Assembly: GCA_030280995.1 (NCBI GenBank) | Contig: JASXTE010000011.1 | Coordinates: forward strand, 26,933,317-26,997,316 | Origin: Hemileia vastatrix | Taxonomy: Eukaryota > Basidiomycota > Pucciniomycetes > Pucciniales > Zaghouaniaceae | Direction: 5' to 3' | Length of the DNA: 64,000 nucleotides | Shown: positions 23,541-34,383 of the stretch, in pieces | How positions within the stretch are numbered: position 1 is the first letter of the stretch | Layout: every line of letters starts with the position of its first letter | Made by a program: the position numbers and the translations under genes | Notes under the pieces: generated by a model | Database searches by the model: none | Seen by the model: only the letters and a program-made list of their open reading frames with translations | Told to the model about the DNA's origin: nothing

Positions 23541-24368
23541 TTACTCAACAACAGGATTAATGATATTACGCTGGTAGTTTATATCAGGAGTGTAATCTGT
23601 TCTTCTTCTTTTGTATGAGTTGACGGTATTCCTGGTGGATGCTACCCTATCACTCTCTTGTCCTCTTGTATTATTTGCTTTTTTGGTTGAAGTGAACTGA
23701 TGTTTGAAAGATGGGTTTTCACGCTCCCAAGCGACATAACCTTTAGTACCGCAATGGCAACATCTGTTGTCACTCATTTGATTGAACTTAACTATATGAT
23801 CATCGTTTTTGACTTCAAGCTGTTGGTGATCTTTTTCAATTCGTCTAAGAATCTCTTCAACACCTGGAGTTTTTTCTTCTTTCGCAATTAATGTAACCAA
23901 TGACTTGAGCTCTTCTGGTAACTTTCTGAGAACTTCAAGCGATATTAGATCTCCATCTAAAATAACTCCTGACGCTTTTAGTTGACTGATCGATTTTTTT
24001 ATTTCTTGGGCAAAATCTTTTGCGTTTTTAAACTTAATTTTGTGAAATTGGTTCAAGGCTGAAATTCGGTCACGAGTGTCCAAGCCAGTATATTTTGATT
24101 CCAGGAATCGCCACAATCGTTTACCATCGTATTCATCACCTTTCATTTTGCTATTAATTAAGCGAATATGTTCTTCATCGAGATGCTGAAAAATAAGATT
24201 GTATGATCTCCGATTCTTGTCTTCTTCTTTTTCTTCATTTTTGTCTTTATCTTCAATAAATTCTAGGCATCCAACATTATCCAACTCTACTTTAATGATT
24301 TGGCACCACGTAGCGTAGTTTGTACTATTCAGCAGATATGGACGGCAGTGAGTTTGAGTGTGAGTCAT
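23541..24368 (-). CDS. Orphan Ty1/copia-type gag-like protein
   Basis: An intact 275-codon ORF. The N-terminus LLNSTNYATWCQIIKVELD is typical of copia gag (DUF4219/UBN2-like: a Leu-x-Gly/Ser-x-Asn-Tyr-x-x-Trp motif), followed by ALNQFHKIKFKNAKDFAQEI and a helical region. Near residue 205 is CCHCGTKGYVAWEREN, where a CX2CX4HX4C zinc knuckle has its His replaced by Tyr and its last Cys by Arg. The tail is basic. No protease, integrase or RT follows, and I see no LTRs nearby. It could be a solo gag relic that is still open by chance or a co-opted gene. It lies 1.7 kb beyond the 3' end of the RAD5-like gene, on the same strand. Confidence 0.7.
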   Translation of the reverse strand: MTHTQTHCRPYLLNSTNYATWCQIIKVELDNVGCLEFIEDKDKNEEKEEDKNRRSYNLIFQHLDEEHIRLINSKMKGDEYDGKRLWRFLESKYTGLDTRDRISALNQFHKIKFKNAKDFAQEIKKSISQLKASGVILDGDLISLEVLRKLPEELKSLVTLIAKEEKTPGVEEILRRIEKDHQQLEVKNDDHIVKFNQMSDNRCCHCGTKGYVAWERENPSFKHQFTSTKKANNTRGQESDRVASTRNTVNSYKRRRTDYTPDINYQRNIINPVVE

Positions 24369-26073
24369 ATTATTTAAGATTTACTTATTTTATTGTATCA
24401 GCTTGTTACTCACAAGCTTTAAATTGAGTAATAATAATGTCTGACTACAAACTCTTAAAACTGAATGCTCTTTACGTTGATGAGTATGATCATCATGTAA
24501 TAATTCTGGGTTTTTCTATTCAATAATAATTTTATTTTGATAAAACAGTGTATCTAATAATCTTTACCTTTAATCAGGCAGTTATGCTTTTCTTGCATTT
24601 ACTTACTCCAAAATAAAATAAAACTAAGCTTTTAGACTTTGTACTATAATTATTAAATTCTTTCAAACCTGGAAAGTGGCATAAGTTGGAACAACTAATA
24701 TGGTTACTGAAGACTATGGACATATTAGTTGAGCTAAAAAGAGTGAACATGGAAGACAATCCAAGTACAAAATTTCCCTATTACGTAGTCTCAAGTTGTT
24801 TATTTACTAAATGATTAACACCACACGTTGCTACTAGTGTATCTCCCCATCTTTCATGCTCTTTGCTAGACGAGATCATATGGTGATGATGATAATAATA
24901 AACACTGAAATTAGTGTGTAAACAAGTTCGAGTCTCCGAAATATATTGACTCTTCCCAACTCTTCAAAAATAAGCTAAAAACTAAAGATTACCGTGTTTC
25001 TTACTTTACAAGATTAAAGACTACCTCCTTTCTTAATTGAAATTTCAATGTTACGCATTTCGCAAATTTAATTTATCAAACCAACTCAAGTCAATATAAA
25101 GCTACCTAACAAAATTGTCTCATTGTTATAGATGAATAAATAAGATTATTCTTTGGTACGTTACAGATGGTCATTATTTTTTATTTCCCACTATCGGACC
25201 TAGTTAGTGGCATTAAACGGAGATGCACACTTGGGCTGTATAGCACCTATGAGGGACAAACTAGAATACGGAAATATCCAGGTAATTTAGAGGCGGTTAA
25301 AGAAAGAGCCAAACGGAGAGGGTCGGGCGGTTAAGAAATATGTTAGTTTTTAAAAGGAAGGCAGCAACTAAAAGAAGGATACTACCACCCGAAGTCTACC
25401 TATCGATGAATCTTCTCATCATATAAAAATAGCGGAAGATTGGGTGGAATATTTAAGTGTATCATCATGTGTAGTACGACACATGTCAGGCGCAGAGTCC
25501 GATGCTCACCATACTTTAAAATCATCTGTTACAACACTTTATTCAAAATTTAATGAGGAGAAAAAAATACCGGACAACAAAGAGAAGAAGCTTATAATTA
25601 ATAAGTCGAAGCAATTAAATCGCCCGGCACCTGAAAAAAATGCGGGCACCTAATAGCAGGTGCCCATCCTTATATTTGATTCCGCTCAGTTTTACATCAG
25701 CAGCATAACTTCTGTGAAGCCTGTGCATCCAACAGTGAACATACCAGTTTCCACGACATCAAATCTGAGTTTTTTTTGTATCATAGATAAATTTAGTGAT
25801 TGACACCTGCTAGCAGATGCCAGGTGACTTTTTTTTTCTTATTTTTTTGGTGTCGAATTAATATTTTTACCTCCCAAAATTTAAAAGACAAGACTTAATA
25901 ACTATCAAGATTTTCCAAGCTTTAAGACTAAGGCTTTCCATCCGTAGCATACCATATCTGCATTCAACATACTAAATAAATATGTATGTACAGGTAAACA
26001 AAATTCATTGCCTTCATGGTATCATTGGCTCGTCAAATGAAAAAAAAGACCTTTGTTCCCCCACAAAAATATT
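24369..26073. other. Intergenic between gag-like ORF and RAD5-like gene
   Basis: Mostly AT-rich without a confident gene. A plus-strand ORF at 25444-25653 (69 codons) could extend upstream without a Met to about 25374. It is hydrophilic (EYLSVSSCVVRHMSGAESD, then a Lys-rich end) and unlike anything I recognise. Downstream of it are a perfect hairpin at 25644-25665 and a related motif at 25804-25826. Confidence 0.5.
25644..25665. repeat. Perfect 8-bp-stem hairpin in a dispersed repeat
   Basis: GGGCACCT and AGGTGCCC flank the 6-nt loop AATAGC, followed by ATCCTTATATTTG. A diverged copy, GGGCACCTGATAGAAAGTGCC plus ATCCTTATCTTTG, lies at 32536-32566 beyond the RAD5-like gene in the same orientation. 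A third, weaker version of the core is at 25804-25826. Confidence 0.6.
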
Positions 26074-29000
26074 TCAGTCCGTGAATAGCTCCTGAATTAC
26101 ATTCCCACGAAAATCGAAGTAAAACATAAGTAACCGATTCCCATCTTATAAAAGGAAAATTGAGAAAGAAAGAAAGAAACTTCACCAACTTTGAGATTTT
26201 TCAACGCTGCGCTTTCTTTTCCTTTACCCATACTGTCATCCTTTCCTTTACCCTTTCCACTTTCATCTAAATTACGATCACCAGCACATAAAGCGCCATT
26301 TATAACGGACTTTTTTTTAGCTTGAATATTGATCATTTTCATCTCAATTGAGTTTCGAATTATAAACCGAATTATCGTAACATCTCGAGTTTGTCCAAAT
26401 CGATGAACTCGACTTTGCAAATAATTGACAAGTAATCAGTTTTGATAAAAATTACGGAGAGTTAGACATTGCAAATATGAATAAAAAATAAAAAACAAGC
26501 TCGATCAACTTGCTAGAAAATATGCAGGTTGAACCCTCATTTTTTTACATTTATTCCAGTATGAACAACTTACTCGATTGCTTGATCTATTAAATCACGT
26601 AAATGGCATAAAATTATTAAGTTGATAAAATGAATATGACAGAGAGTAAATCAGACAAAATATATACTTAACATTACTTCTCAAGTATAGAAAATTGGCT
26701 TACTTTCAATAGCTTCGTTCCACCAAGTATCCATTATATAGACCCGATTAGCTTTCACTAAATTGAGACCTACTCCTCCAGCTTTTAAACTGATAATCAT
26801 GATGCAACTTTCGTCAGGCTGATTAAATTGGTTAAGAACCCGATTTCTTTGGACCTGAGTCATTGAGCCATCGAGTCTGACATATCTGAGGGCACCACAA
26901 AAATAGAAAATGATTGGGACAGTCAATAAAAAAAGAACCTTCCAAAATCAAGTATAGAAAGTTACAAGAAGGATGTTAAAAAATATCTAACCGAAATTTT
27001 TCTCTTTTCAGAACTATTTCAACCAAGTTCAAAAAACTAGTAAACTGAGAAAACACCACTGCACAGTAAAAACCTTTTGTCCGTGTTTTGCTTTCATCAT
27101 CTTTAGATACCTGATCTTGATTATGTTTGATTTTTTTTTCTGATGCGTTTTTGAGGTCTAACTCTTGTTTGTCGACACCTTCACAATCTCTTCTGAGTTG
27201 GTTCAAATGGTTAGACAACGCCTCCAACTTTGTTGACGATACAAAAACCTCTGTTACATCTTTTGCTTGTGTATTCATCTCCTCTCCATCATTTTCAGCT
27301 ACTTGTTCAGTATCCGTCAACAGGCTATGGGGAGCTGTAGGCGACATTTTCAAATTATCTCCTTCTGTACCAAGGTTTTTTCCCTCAACTGCCTCATTTT
27401 GTTCATTTTTGACATATTCCACAACTTCCGATTCTTTGAAAGGTTTTTCACAACAAGGGCATTTCATCTAACAATTAAAATCAAACAACCGTCACCATCG
27501 CAAATTCAATCAGAATCATGTTCCCAAAATTATTTAAGCTCATTAGTGAATCATGACTTATAAAGACGTTTGACATCCTTTCGATTGAAGTAGAAAGATT
27601 GATGATGTCTTTTTAAGATAGGCTAAGGTAAATCAAGACTCACTATAATCCCATTTGTTCCACAAGATTCCACGTATTCAAATATACAGGACTTGCAAAA
27701 AACATGTAGACATGGTAAGTAGATTGAAAATTCCAGAGGCTTTGAATTATTATCGTCGTTTCGACAATAGTCATGGTTATAAAATTTCATATTGTATCAG
27801 CTAGGAGTTTTTAATCACAATTATTTTCCTCACGATGTAAAATGACTTTAGAAAAACTCACTTCAAAACATAATGGGCATTCTTCTTCTACTTTACCCTT
27901 ACTTTCCAGCTGCTCCCCGTTCTCGGAATTTCCTCCACATTGGATTTTCCGCTGAAGATCTTCCAACTGGCTCAGAACAAATTTGGAGGTGATACCCGCT
28001 GGGGCCATTTTTGCAGTACTAAGCGATTGGACTTGGATGATTGAACTTTTGTCATCATATTTAACAAAATTTGTCGTAGGATGGTCAGCTCCTTCATCGT
28101 AGCTTTGCTTTTGAGGAACCATTTCATTATTGAAATTTGCCGCTGTATAGTTCGCGATTAGTTTTTCCAAGATATCCCGCTCATCTTTGACACAGTTTGG
28201 AGTGTCAACGTCCTCTCTACTATCGCTTCCACAACCCCGATCATTTTGAGTTTCCGAGACTTTCTTCAATTTTCCAATTACTAGAACAGGATGCAAAACA
28301 ACTAATCTTAATCTCATCATCACTGCCCATATTGAAGCTACATATTTCTTCGAAAGCAAACTGTTCCCCTCCCCCAAATATCTGATAAACTCTTCCTTCG
28401 CATTCTGGTACACTATTTCGTAAATTTCTCTTTCGCTGGGGTTCATGTCAAGATACTCAATTTGTATAGTTTTGGAAGGCAAGGAGATCAATGGCTCCCC
28501 TGTGTAATGATTCTTCATATTTTTCTCTCTCCGTAGTAAACAACTTTCAAGAATCACCTGGACAATTTCTAAAGCCTGCATAGCAGGGAGAAAAAAAAAA
28601 CACGTCAACCCTGATGCAAAAAGCAGTGATAATTCAAACTATTATGAAGAATCATTATTGCAGCCATGGTGGAAAGATTGCGGCTTTCTTGAAAAATAAT
28701 CTTTGAAGTTATTTGACAGAAAACTCGACTTTTTACTGCAAAATTAGAGTACATACACCAGAAGTGTATAGCTTTGCTATCAAATTTCAAAGTTAATGTC
28801 GAAAATTTTTGCAAACTTTTGTTAAAAAAGCCGCAAACTTTCCTGTATTGGCTGTAAAAGAAAGGGTTGAAAGAAATGTACCTTGGAATCTTTTTTGGCA
28901 AAAGGCGCAATCACAAAAGAATTATAGAAAGAGAAATCTCCCCATGGTTGCAGCTTTGTCAGTAAGATAAGTAAAAGTGCACGAATGAAACGGATGAAAC

Positions 29001-31785
29001 AAAAGACAAAGCAAAAATAAAAAAAAAGTCAGCGTACGGTTTCCAAACCTGAACCAGCTATCTCAAAATAAATAGCAGATAAAATAAGACCACTACCTTT
29101 AAAGAAATTTTATTAATTATTTTCAAGCTAGGAATAATTAGATTATGATATTGAGAAGATTTAAGATATACGCCAAACCTTTATGAAATGAAGCAGTGAT
29201 CCCAATTCTTCTAACCTATTAACAATCGGCGTTCCTGTCAAAATCCAGCGTCGAGAACCTTTTAATGCGTTACAAGCTTTGAAAGCTTGACTTGTCCTAT
29301 TCTTGATCATGTGACCCTCATCTAGAATAATTCTAAACCAATTTGCTGTTTTAAAAATTATCAGGTTAAATATATTGAGTGAGGAAGGGATGAGAAGATG
29401 AAATGACATCAATATATCCAATTTAGGGGCATTGATGCACTATTTATTTAAAATTGGCTAGACAATAAGCGAAATAATAAACTTACTTCCAAACAGACCT
29501 TTAGTAGAAGTCCGCCCACCAGTAACTAAATTATCTACTGCACTTTGCCATTCATTTGAAACAATTCCATAACTGTGAAATGAGCAGACGTGACATTTAG
29601 TAAAAAAAAAATTGAAAAGTTCAGCCAAAAGGATCACTAAACATTCATGTTGATCACAAAATAATTTGGAAGCAAAAAATTATGATTACTGACGTCGTCA
29701 CGATCACATTAATGCTTCCTCCGTCAACATTAAGAGCCTCTGTGAGATCTCTGCTCTGATCATAGTAAACGTAGACTTTGAGTTCTGGATGACAGCGTTC
29801 TAGTTCTTCTTTCCACTGATTCAAAAGAGTTAAAGGGCAAACAACCAAGGTGGAAACTGCCTTCTTTTCAGAATCATTCCTGACATTCATATGGTTAAGT
29901 GAAATACGGGATTCAAGACTGTTAGCAGACTTGAGCTCGACAGAAGCAGACTCCAAGTCGGCAGCAGAAGTGGTCTTGGAATCTTCTCCTGTTTTTATGT
30001 ATTCTCTTGAACTATTTTCCTTTGAATTATTTTGGCTAAGAACTGCTTCGACATTTATATGCTTGCTTTGTGGTCGGGCGGTGCAAATCAATGCTGCCAT
30101 TTGTATTGTCTTTCCTGAATTTATTAAAAGAAATGCAAAGTCAATTAGGCAAAATATTTATTCAAGCAAGGAATATACAAACCCAATCCCATTTCATCTG
30201 CCAGAATACCACCTTGACACTGCCGTGAGGCCTTGGGGAATTCAAGACTTAGCTCTCCAGTATAAGGATTGTAATCTATAGAAAAAGCAATTTAAAGTCA
30301 AAATAAAATTCAACCCAGAGTCCATAATGTGGAAAAATGGGCTCATTCAGATTACTAACAAAAATGTTCGTCGCTGTGAGTGTCAGCCAAGTTTTCTTCC
30401 GGAGGAAATGCATACCTAGTGAAAAGCCAAGAAGATAAAGATGTAACTTCAATTATGAGCAGTTTGAAATACAAAAACCAATTGAAAAACTTAACTGTTC
30501 CCATAGGGGGTGCATAGATACTTCCTCTCTTGCGTCTCCCAAATTACTTTCCATTCTCCACATCCATCCTAGGCCTTGCTTTTGGTAAGGCCTTAAATCT
30601 AACTGAAATAATTTACAGGGTTCCATCAATTTTAAATTCATATCGTTGGAAGCAGCTTTGCGATAAACAAAATCCAGTGCAGACAAAGAGATTGAAGCTT
30701 GTTCAGTTTCGTCTGCAATCTCGATGGGGTGGGCTTTTGATGAAATTTTACATTGTGGTCTTTTTGATGCAGTTTTGGTGGGATTACCATTTTCAAAAGG
30801 ATTGTCATCTAATTGGAGTTGATTTTTCCGAAAAATGGCACTTGAAACGGCAGGCTTCAAGCTGATAGCATTAAAGAGCTCGTTCAAAGATGATTGTTTT
30901 TCAATTTTAATTTTATCCTCCTTCAAACTTAAGCTTGCACTATAGAACTGATTATGTTTTTGACTACGTTTGATAATTTCCGTGTCAGGAAGATAATTTT
31001 GCGAAATAACGCATGCTTGACGGAGCAAGTAAGCCTTGATATAGAAATGAACCGTGTCGCCTAGTGGAGAGAGAGAAATATGGGAGACAAGAACAGTAGG
31101 AAAAAAGAAAAGAATGCATGAGAAACTTAAGTTATGCCTCGATGTAGCGAGCTTAGCATTGGTAAGAAGATAATTTGTTTTTACCAGTGCGTGGTTTGGG
31201 CGGATAAACAACCAAATTGCCTTCAAAGCAAACAAGATTATGGTCCAATAACTTAACAATCCACTTAGCGAAATTCTCAGATACACGAGCAAAAGATCCA
31301 TTGCGAGTACTTTCGACCCTGTAGGGAGAAAAAGTATTGAAAAATAAATGGGAGTTCGAAAATACACTGACTGTTGAGAAAAGAAATTAAAAACCTGACT
31401 ACATGGTTTTGATCTTTAAGAGAAGACTTTTTTTTAGAATTAATCAAGGAGGAAGGATTAGGTGAATCTCTGATCAACCGAATAGATTCATTTTCATGAA
31501 AGCGAGCGCCAGAATAAGTCATGAAGCCTTGAACCATAAAAGCTGTTGAATGAATTTCAAAGTTATTTTTAATAAAAAAAACAAAGATAAATTTGAAGAA
31601 TAAACAGGTAGTATTTGGAGAAGAAGAGAAACATTACCGCCAAGATATTTCTTATCCCATTGTGATGAATTCTCCAAGTCAATGATATCATCTGAATCAT
31701 CATCAGGCAGAAAGAGAGGCTGGGAAGAATGAGGTTTGTGGGCAACTTTCTGCCGCTTGTTGTGATGTTTGTCGTCTGAAGACAT
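26074..31785 (-). CDS. RAD5: RAD5-type DNA repair helicase / ubiquitin ligase (HIRAN-SNF2-RING)
   Basis: A 17-exon model with GT-AG introns on the minus strand sums to 3612 nt, i.e. 1203 residues, close to yeast Rad5. Exons: 31785-31638, 31542-31395, 31318-31185, 31060-30496, 30415-30360, 30275-30183, 30114-29694, 29572-29487, 29345-29179, 28953-28882, 28575-27862, 27739-27644, 27467-26992, 26885-26704, 26586-26574, 26412-26190, 26091-26074. Domains: HIRAN (about 48-165, [20 protein letters not shown]), Walker A DEMGLGKT (GKT 382-384), DEGH (559-562), TGTP, a C3HC4 RING inside the helicase (C863, C866, C878, H880, C883, C886, C903, C906), [11 protein letters not shown] and motif VI QAIDRVHRFGQ (1121-1131). 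Known Rad5 reverses forks and polyubiquitinates PCNA with Ubc13-Mms2 in error-free damage tolerance. It looks intact; HLTF-like naming is equivalent. The last exon (ELFTD-stop) uses a weaker donor, GTTGGT. Confidence 0.9.
26574..26586 (-). other. RAD5: 13-nt microexon of the RAD5-like gene
   Basis: ATCAAGCAATCGA is flanked by an AG acceptor and a GTAAGT donor. It joins exon 14 (ending GAA-A) to exon 16 (starting T-CGA-GTT). It supplies N-Q-A-I-D of helicase motif VI. Without it the reading frame breaks and the conserved Gln is missing. Confidence 0.85.
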
Positions 31786-33481
31786 TCAAAACACGCGTCA
31801 ACAGCGCGTCAAAAAATTAAGATGGACAATGCAAAGCTGATAAAATAGTGGATAAGAATAAGAGGTGATGAATGATTTCTCTTGGTTTTTTTGTATTTGA
31901 CCCTTTCAGGTATCAAGCCTAGGGAAACGACGTTTTGGCCACAAACTCATCTGAGAGCGTGACTCAATCCAGTTGAAAGCTGCCTGATGGAGTCTTGCCA
32001 CCTTTCTCACTCCACATCCCTCAGGCTCACTTCCCCTTAACTGCCCACTCACATGCCTTATGCCTCTTTCTCTCTCAGCTTGCCACCTTTATTTCTCCTT
32101 ATCACTTCTCTCTCCCCTTCCCTCCCCTCCCCCTTTCCCTTACACTATCAATAAATCACTGGCATACCCAATCGAAACATCACCTGAGTGTTCATGTTGG
32201 ATTTCCATAAAATGGGCAAACCCCACTGCAAATGCCACCAATATCTGGAGTGCCAGCGCAAACACTCCACACACTTTTCATCTTGATTCACAAGCAACCC
32301 ATCATTCCTCCAGAAATTGTTTAACATCTTCCTATTATTCATTCTCTTTTAGTTTTACTTATTTTTATTATCATTATTTCAGAAAATTTCATTAAGCTGG
32401 GAACATGAAGGAAAGGACTACTGAGCTAATACTAAGTACAGTTGTGATGAAGCAAAGTGAGGAGGAAAGCAAAAGGTAGGGGGGGGGGGGGGTACAGTTG
32501 TTAAAAAAGCGAGTTTATCACCAGAAAATATATCGGGGCACCTGATAGAAAGTGCCAATCCTTATCTTTGGTTAGATTTAGTTTTCGCTCCGATGTAATT
32601 CTTCTGAGAAGACCACGCCCTGAAAACTGAACATTGCAGTTGCCTATAGAAAAAAACTAGATCCTGTTTTTAGAATACTTTTTGTAAATGGTGCAGATAA
32701 ATTTGGTTCAAGAAAATTTATTTTTATCAGAAAACCATCCACATGATCTTTTTAAAGAAATCCAGGGAATCAACACACTTTCGTAACAACATCCCAGAGA
32801 ATTCCCATTTAACCCAATAATAGAGAAAATCACCAAATTAACAAATCCAACAAATAACATAGAATTAACATTGTGAGACCTTATCAATTTTTAAAATGCC
32901 ACAGTAAACTAAGAAAATGAGATAAATTGAATAAGGATGAAAGTGGGATAGAAGCCAAATTATGTTACCGAATTGCAAAAAAATGCCCTCATATTTCTTT
33001 TCATAGACTTTTATAGCTGTAATAGGTCTAATTTTTTTTTTTTTTTTTTGGGATTTCATTAGGAAAAAACTGCCATTAAAGTGTATCAAAGTTAGAGAAT
33101 CAGCACTTAAGTTAAGTGCTGGTTTCAACCCAGATCAGCCATTAGGGGGTGTCGTCAGTTCTGGCAAATCAGCACTTAAATCTTGCAAAAAAGTCACTTA
33201 TTTCAAAAATGGGTGTCAGTTATGACCTCAAATCAGCACTTTTTTCCTGATTTTTTTTTTCACAACCAAATGTTGGCCACATCATCCCTTCCTTGCCCAC
33301 CCTGTCCCAGTTCCCAGTCACATGTGACACCTGGACCTCCACCCTCTCATCAATCCTCTGCACACACCCCTTACTGAGATTTGAAACATTTTATTGTGAC
33401 ATTTTAACCAGGCATGTTTTTTTCATTCTTTTTTTTGTAATTTAAACCTCTTAATCTCTTTTCTTGTAATATACCAGTTTC
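31786..33481. other. Intergenic upstream of the RAD5-like gene
   Basis: No gene recognised. It contains the presumed promoter of the RAD5-like gene, a pyrimidine-rich stretch (about 31998-32140), a run of 14 G (32479-32492) and the diverged hairpin repeat at 32536-32566. Around 33095-33245 the word AAATCAGCACTT occurs three times, and TCAGCACTTAA is mirrored as TTAAGTGCTG next to it, which looks like a relic of an unknown repeat. Confidence 0.55.
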
Positions 33482-33736
33482 ATGATGCCTCCCAGAAAAT
33501 CAAACACTCAAAAGGCAACTCAAAAAAATTCTACATCACAAAGGTCTTCTGGTAATGCAAGCCCCTCACCAGAGAAATCAAAGTCTGGACAGCTAAAAAT
33601 GGAAGATTATCTCATCATCATCAACTTCCTCAAAATTAAATCAAAATATGATGCATGTTTTGGATGTGAGAATTCCACCTTCATCAAAGGTCAATGGCTT
33701 CTTTTTGATTGAAAATGATGTATAAAAGAAAACAAA
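33482..33736 (+). pseudogene. 5' half of a Myb/SANT-like rust multicopy gene, split by CACTA-like insertion
   Basis: The ATG at 33482 starts MPPRKSNTQKATQ, a Ser/Lys-rich N-terminus, then GQLKMEDYLIIINFLKIKSK and YDACFGCENS. A stop occurs at 33710; in the next frame the text continues to the insertion. The other half is at 44667-45022. Collapsing the AAA duplication makes one frame run across the junction, apart from an in-frame TAA. I recall similar proteins as large families in rust genomes, apparently linked to Myb/SANT-like DNA-binding domains of Harbinger-type transposons; this is memory, not a search. Confidence 0.6.
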
Positions 33737-33774
33737 CACCACACAATATGGGGGGCGGACTTGCTAGCAAGTCA

Positions 33775-34050
33775 GCAACCTTGAAGCTAAATTCATATAT
33801 AATTGAGCACACATTGAAGTACTGATGAAACAATAAGGAATAAAGTGTGAAGATACATTGAACCTCTAATGAAGCTAGCTTGATTATTTATTTAAGACAT
33901 GTGAACATTTTTTGAAACAATGTTGAAGAATTAAACTAAAATTTCTTAACAGTATGTTGAAATCAGCCCTCTCCACAGCTAAGCCAGTCTGGAAAGCCAC
34001 AAAATGTTTAAAGTAGTTTTATACTTTGTTGCATGTAAAACTAGACACAC
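33775..34050. other. Left subterminal region of the large CACTA-like element
   Basis: Non-coding. It shares the stretch GAGCACACATTGAAGTACTGATG with the small copies, then diverges to AT-rich DNA. It ends with CACAC (34046-34050), the target duplication of element D. Confidence 0.6.
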
Positions 34051-34371
34051 TGTTAAGACCTAAGAAAGCGGACTACCACTAGCGCTGATGCTAGCCTTAA
34101 ACGGGACTGACTATGTTGAGCTACAACAGTGAGACTAACTAGACTGACTATGTTGGGGTTACCAACAGTGAGGGGTAGATGGGACTGACTATGCTAACTA
34201 AGCAGTGAGACAAGAGAGTAATTGGATTACTAAATAAGTTGTCCGATGAGGAGCGCTCCACAGCGCTTGCCCCCATATAACCCCCTTATGCAATATCCAC
34301 TCTTCTGCCTCTTTACGATGCATAGCGCCCATAGTGCTCCTCCTCTCCACCTCTCAAACCAAATCCTAAAA
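34051..34371 (-). repeat. 3' LTR of element D
   Basis: Nearly identical to 39302-39622. On the minus strand it is preceded by the purine tract AAAAGAGGGGGTAA (34385-34372). Confidence 0.88.
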
Positions 34372-34383
34372 TTACCCCCTCTT

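Noticed and set aside
24900..24970. A tRNA gene suggested by the B-box-like GTTCGAGTCT near 24928
   Set aside because: No A box at the right distance and no acceptor or anticodon stem can be formed.
26400..26710. A broken RAD5-like gene, since exons 14 and 16 are out of phase
   Set aside because: The 13-nt microexon at 26574-26586 restores frame and motif, and the total coding length becomes a multiple of three.
27740..27790. An exon starting upstream with [11 protein letters not shown] before PLEF in the RING region
   Set aside because: It would need an in-frame acceptor that is absent. Using the AG at 27740-27741 gives [18 protein letters not shown], an ordinary RING spacing.
32479..32492. 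G14 run as a G-quadruplex regulatory site for the RAD5-like gene
   Set aside because: It is a single homopolymer about 700 bp upstream, more likely a simple-repeat or sequencing artefact.
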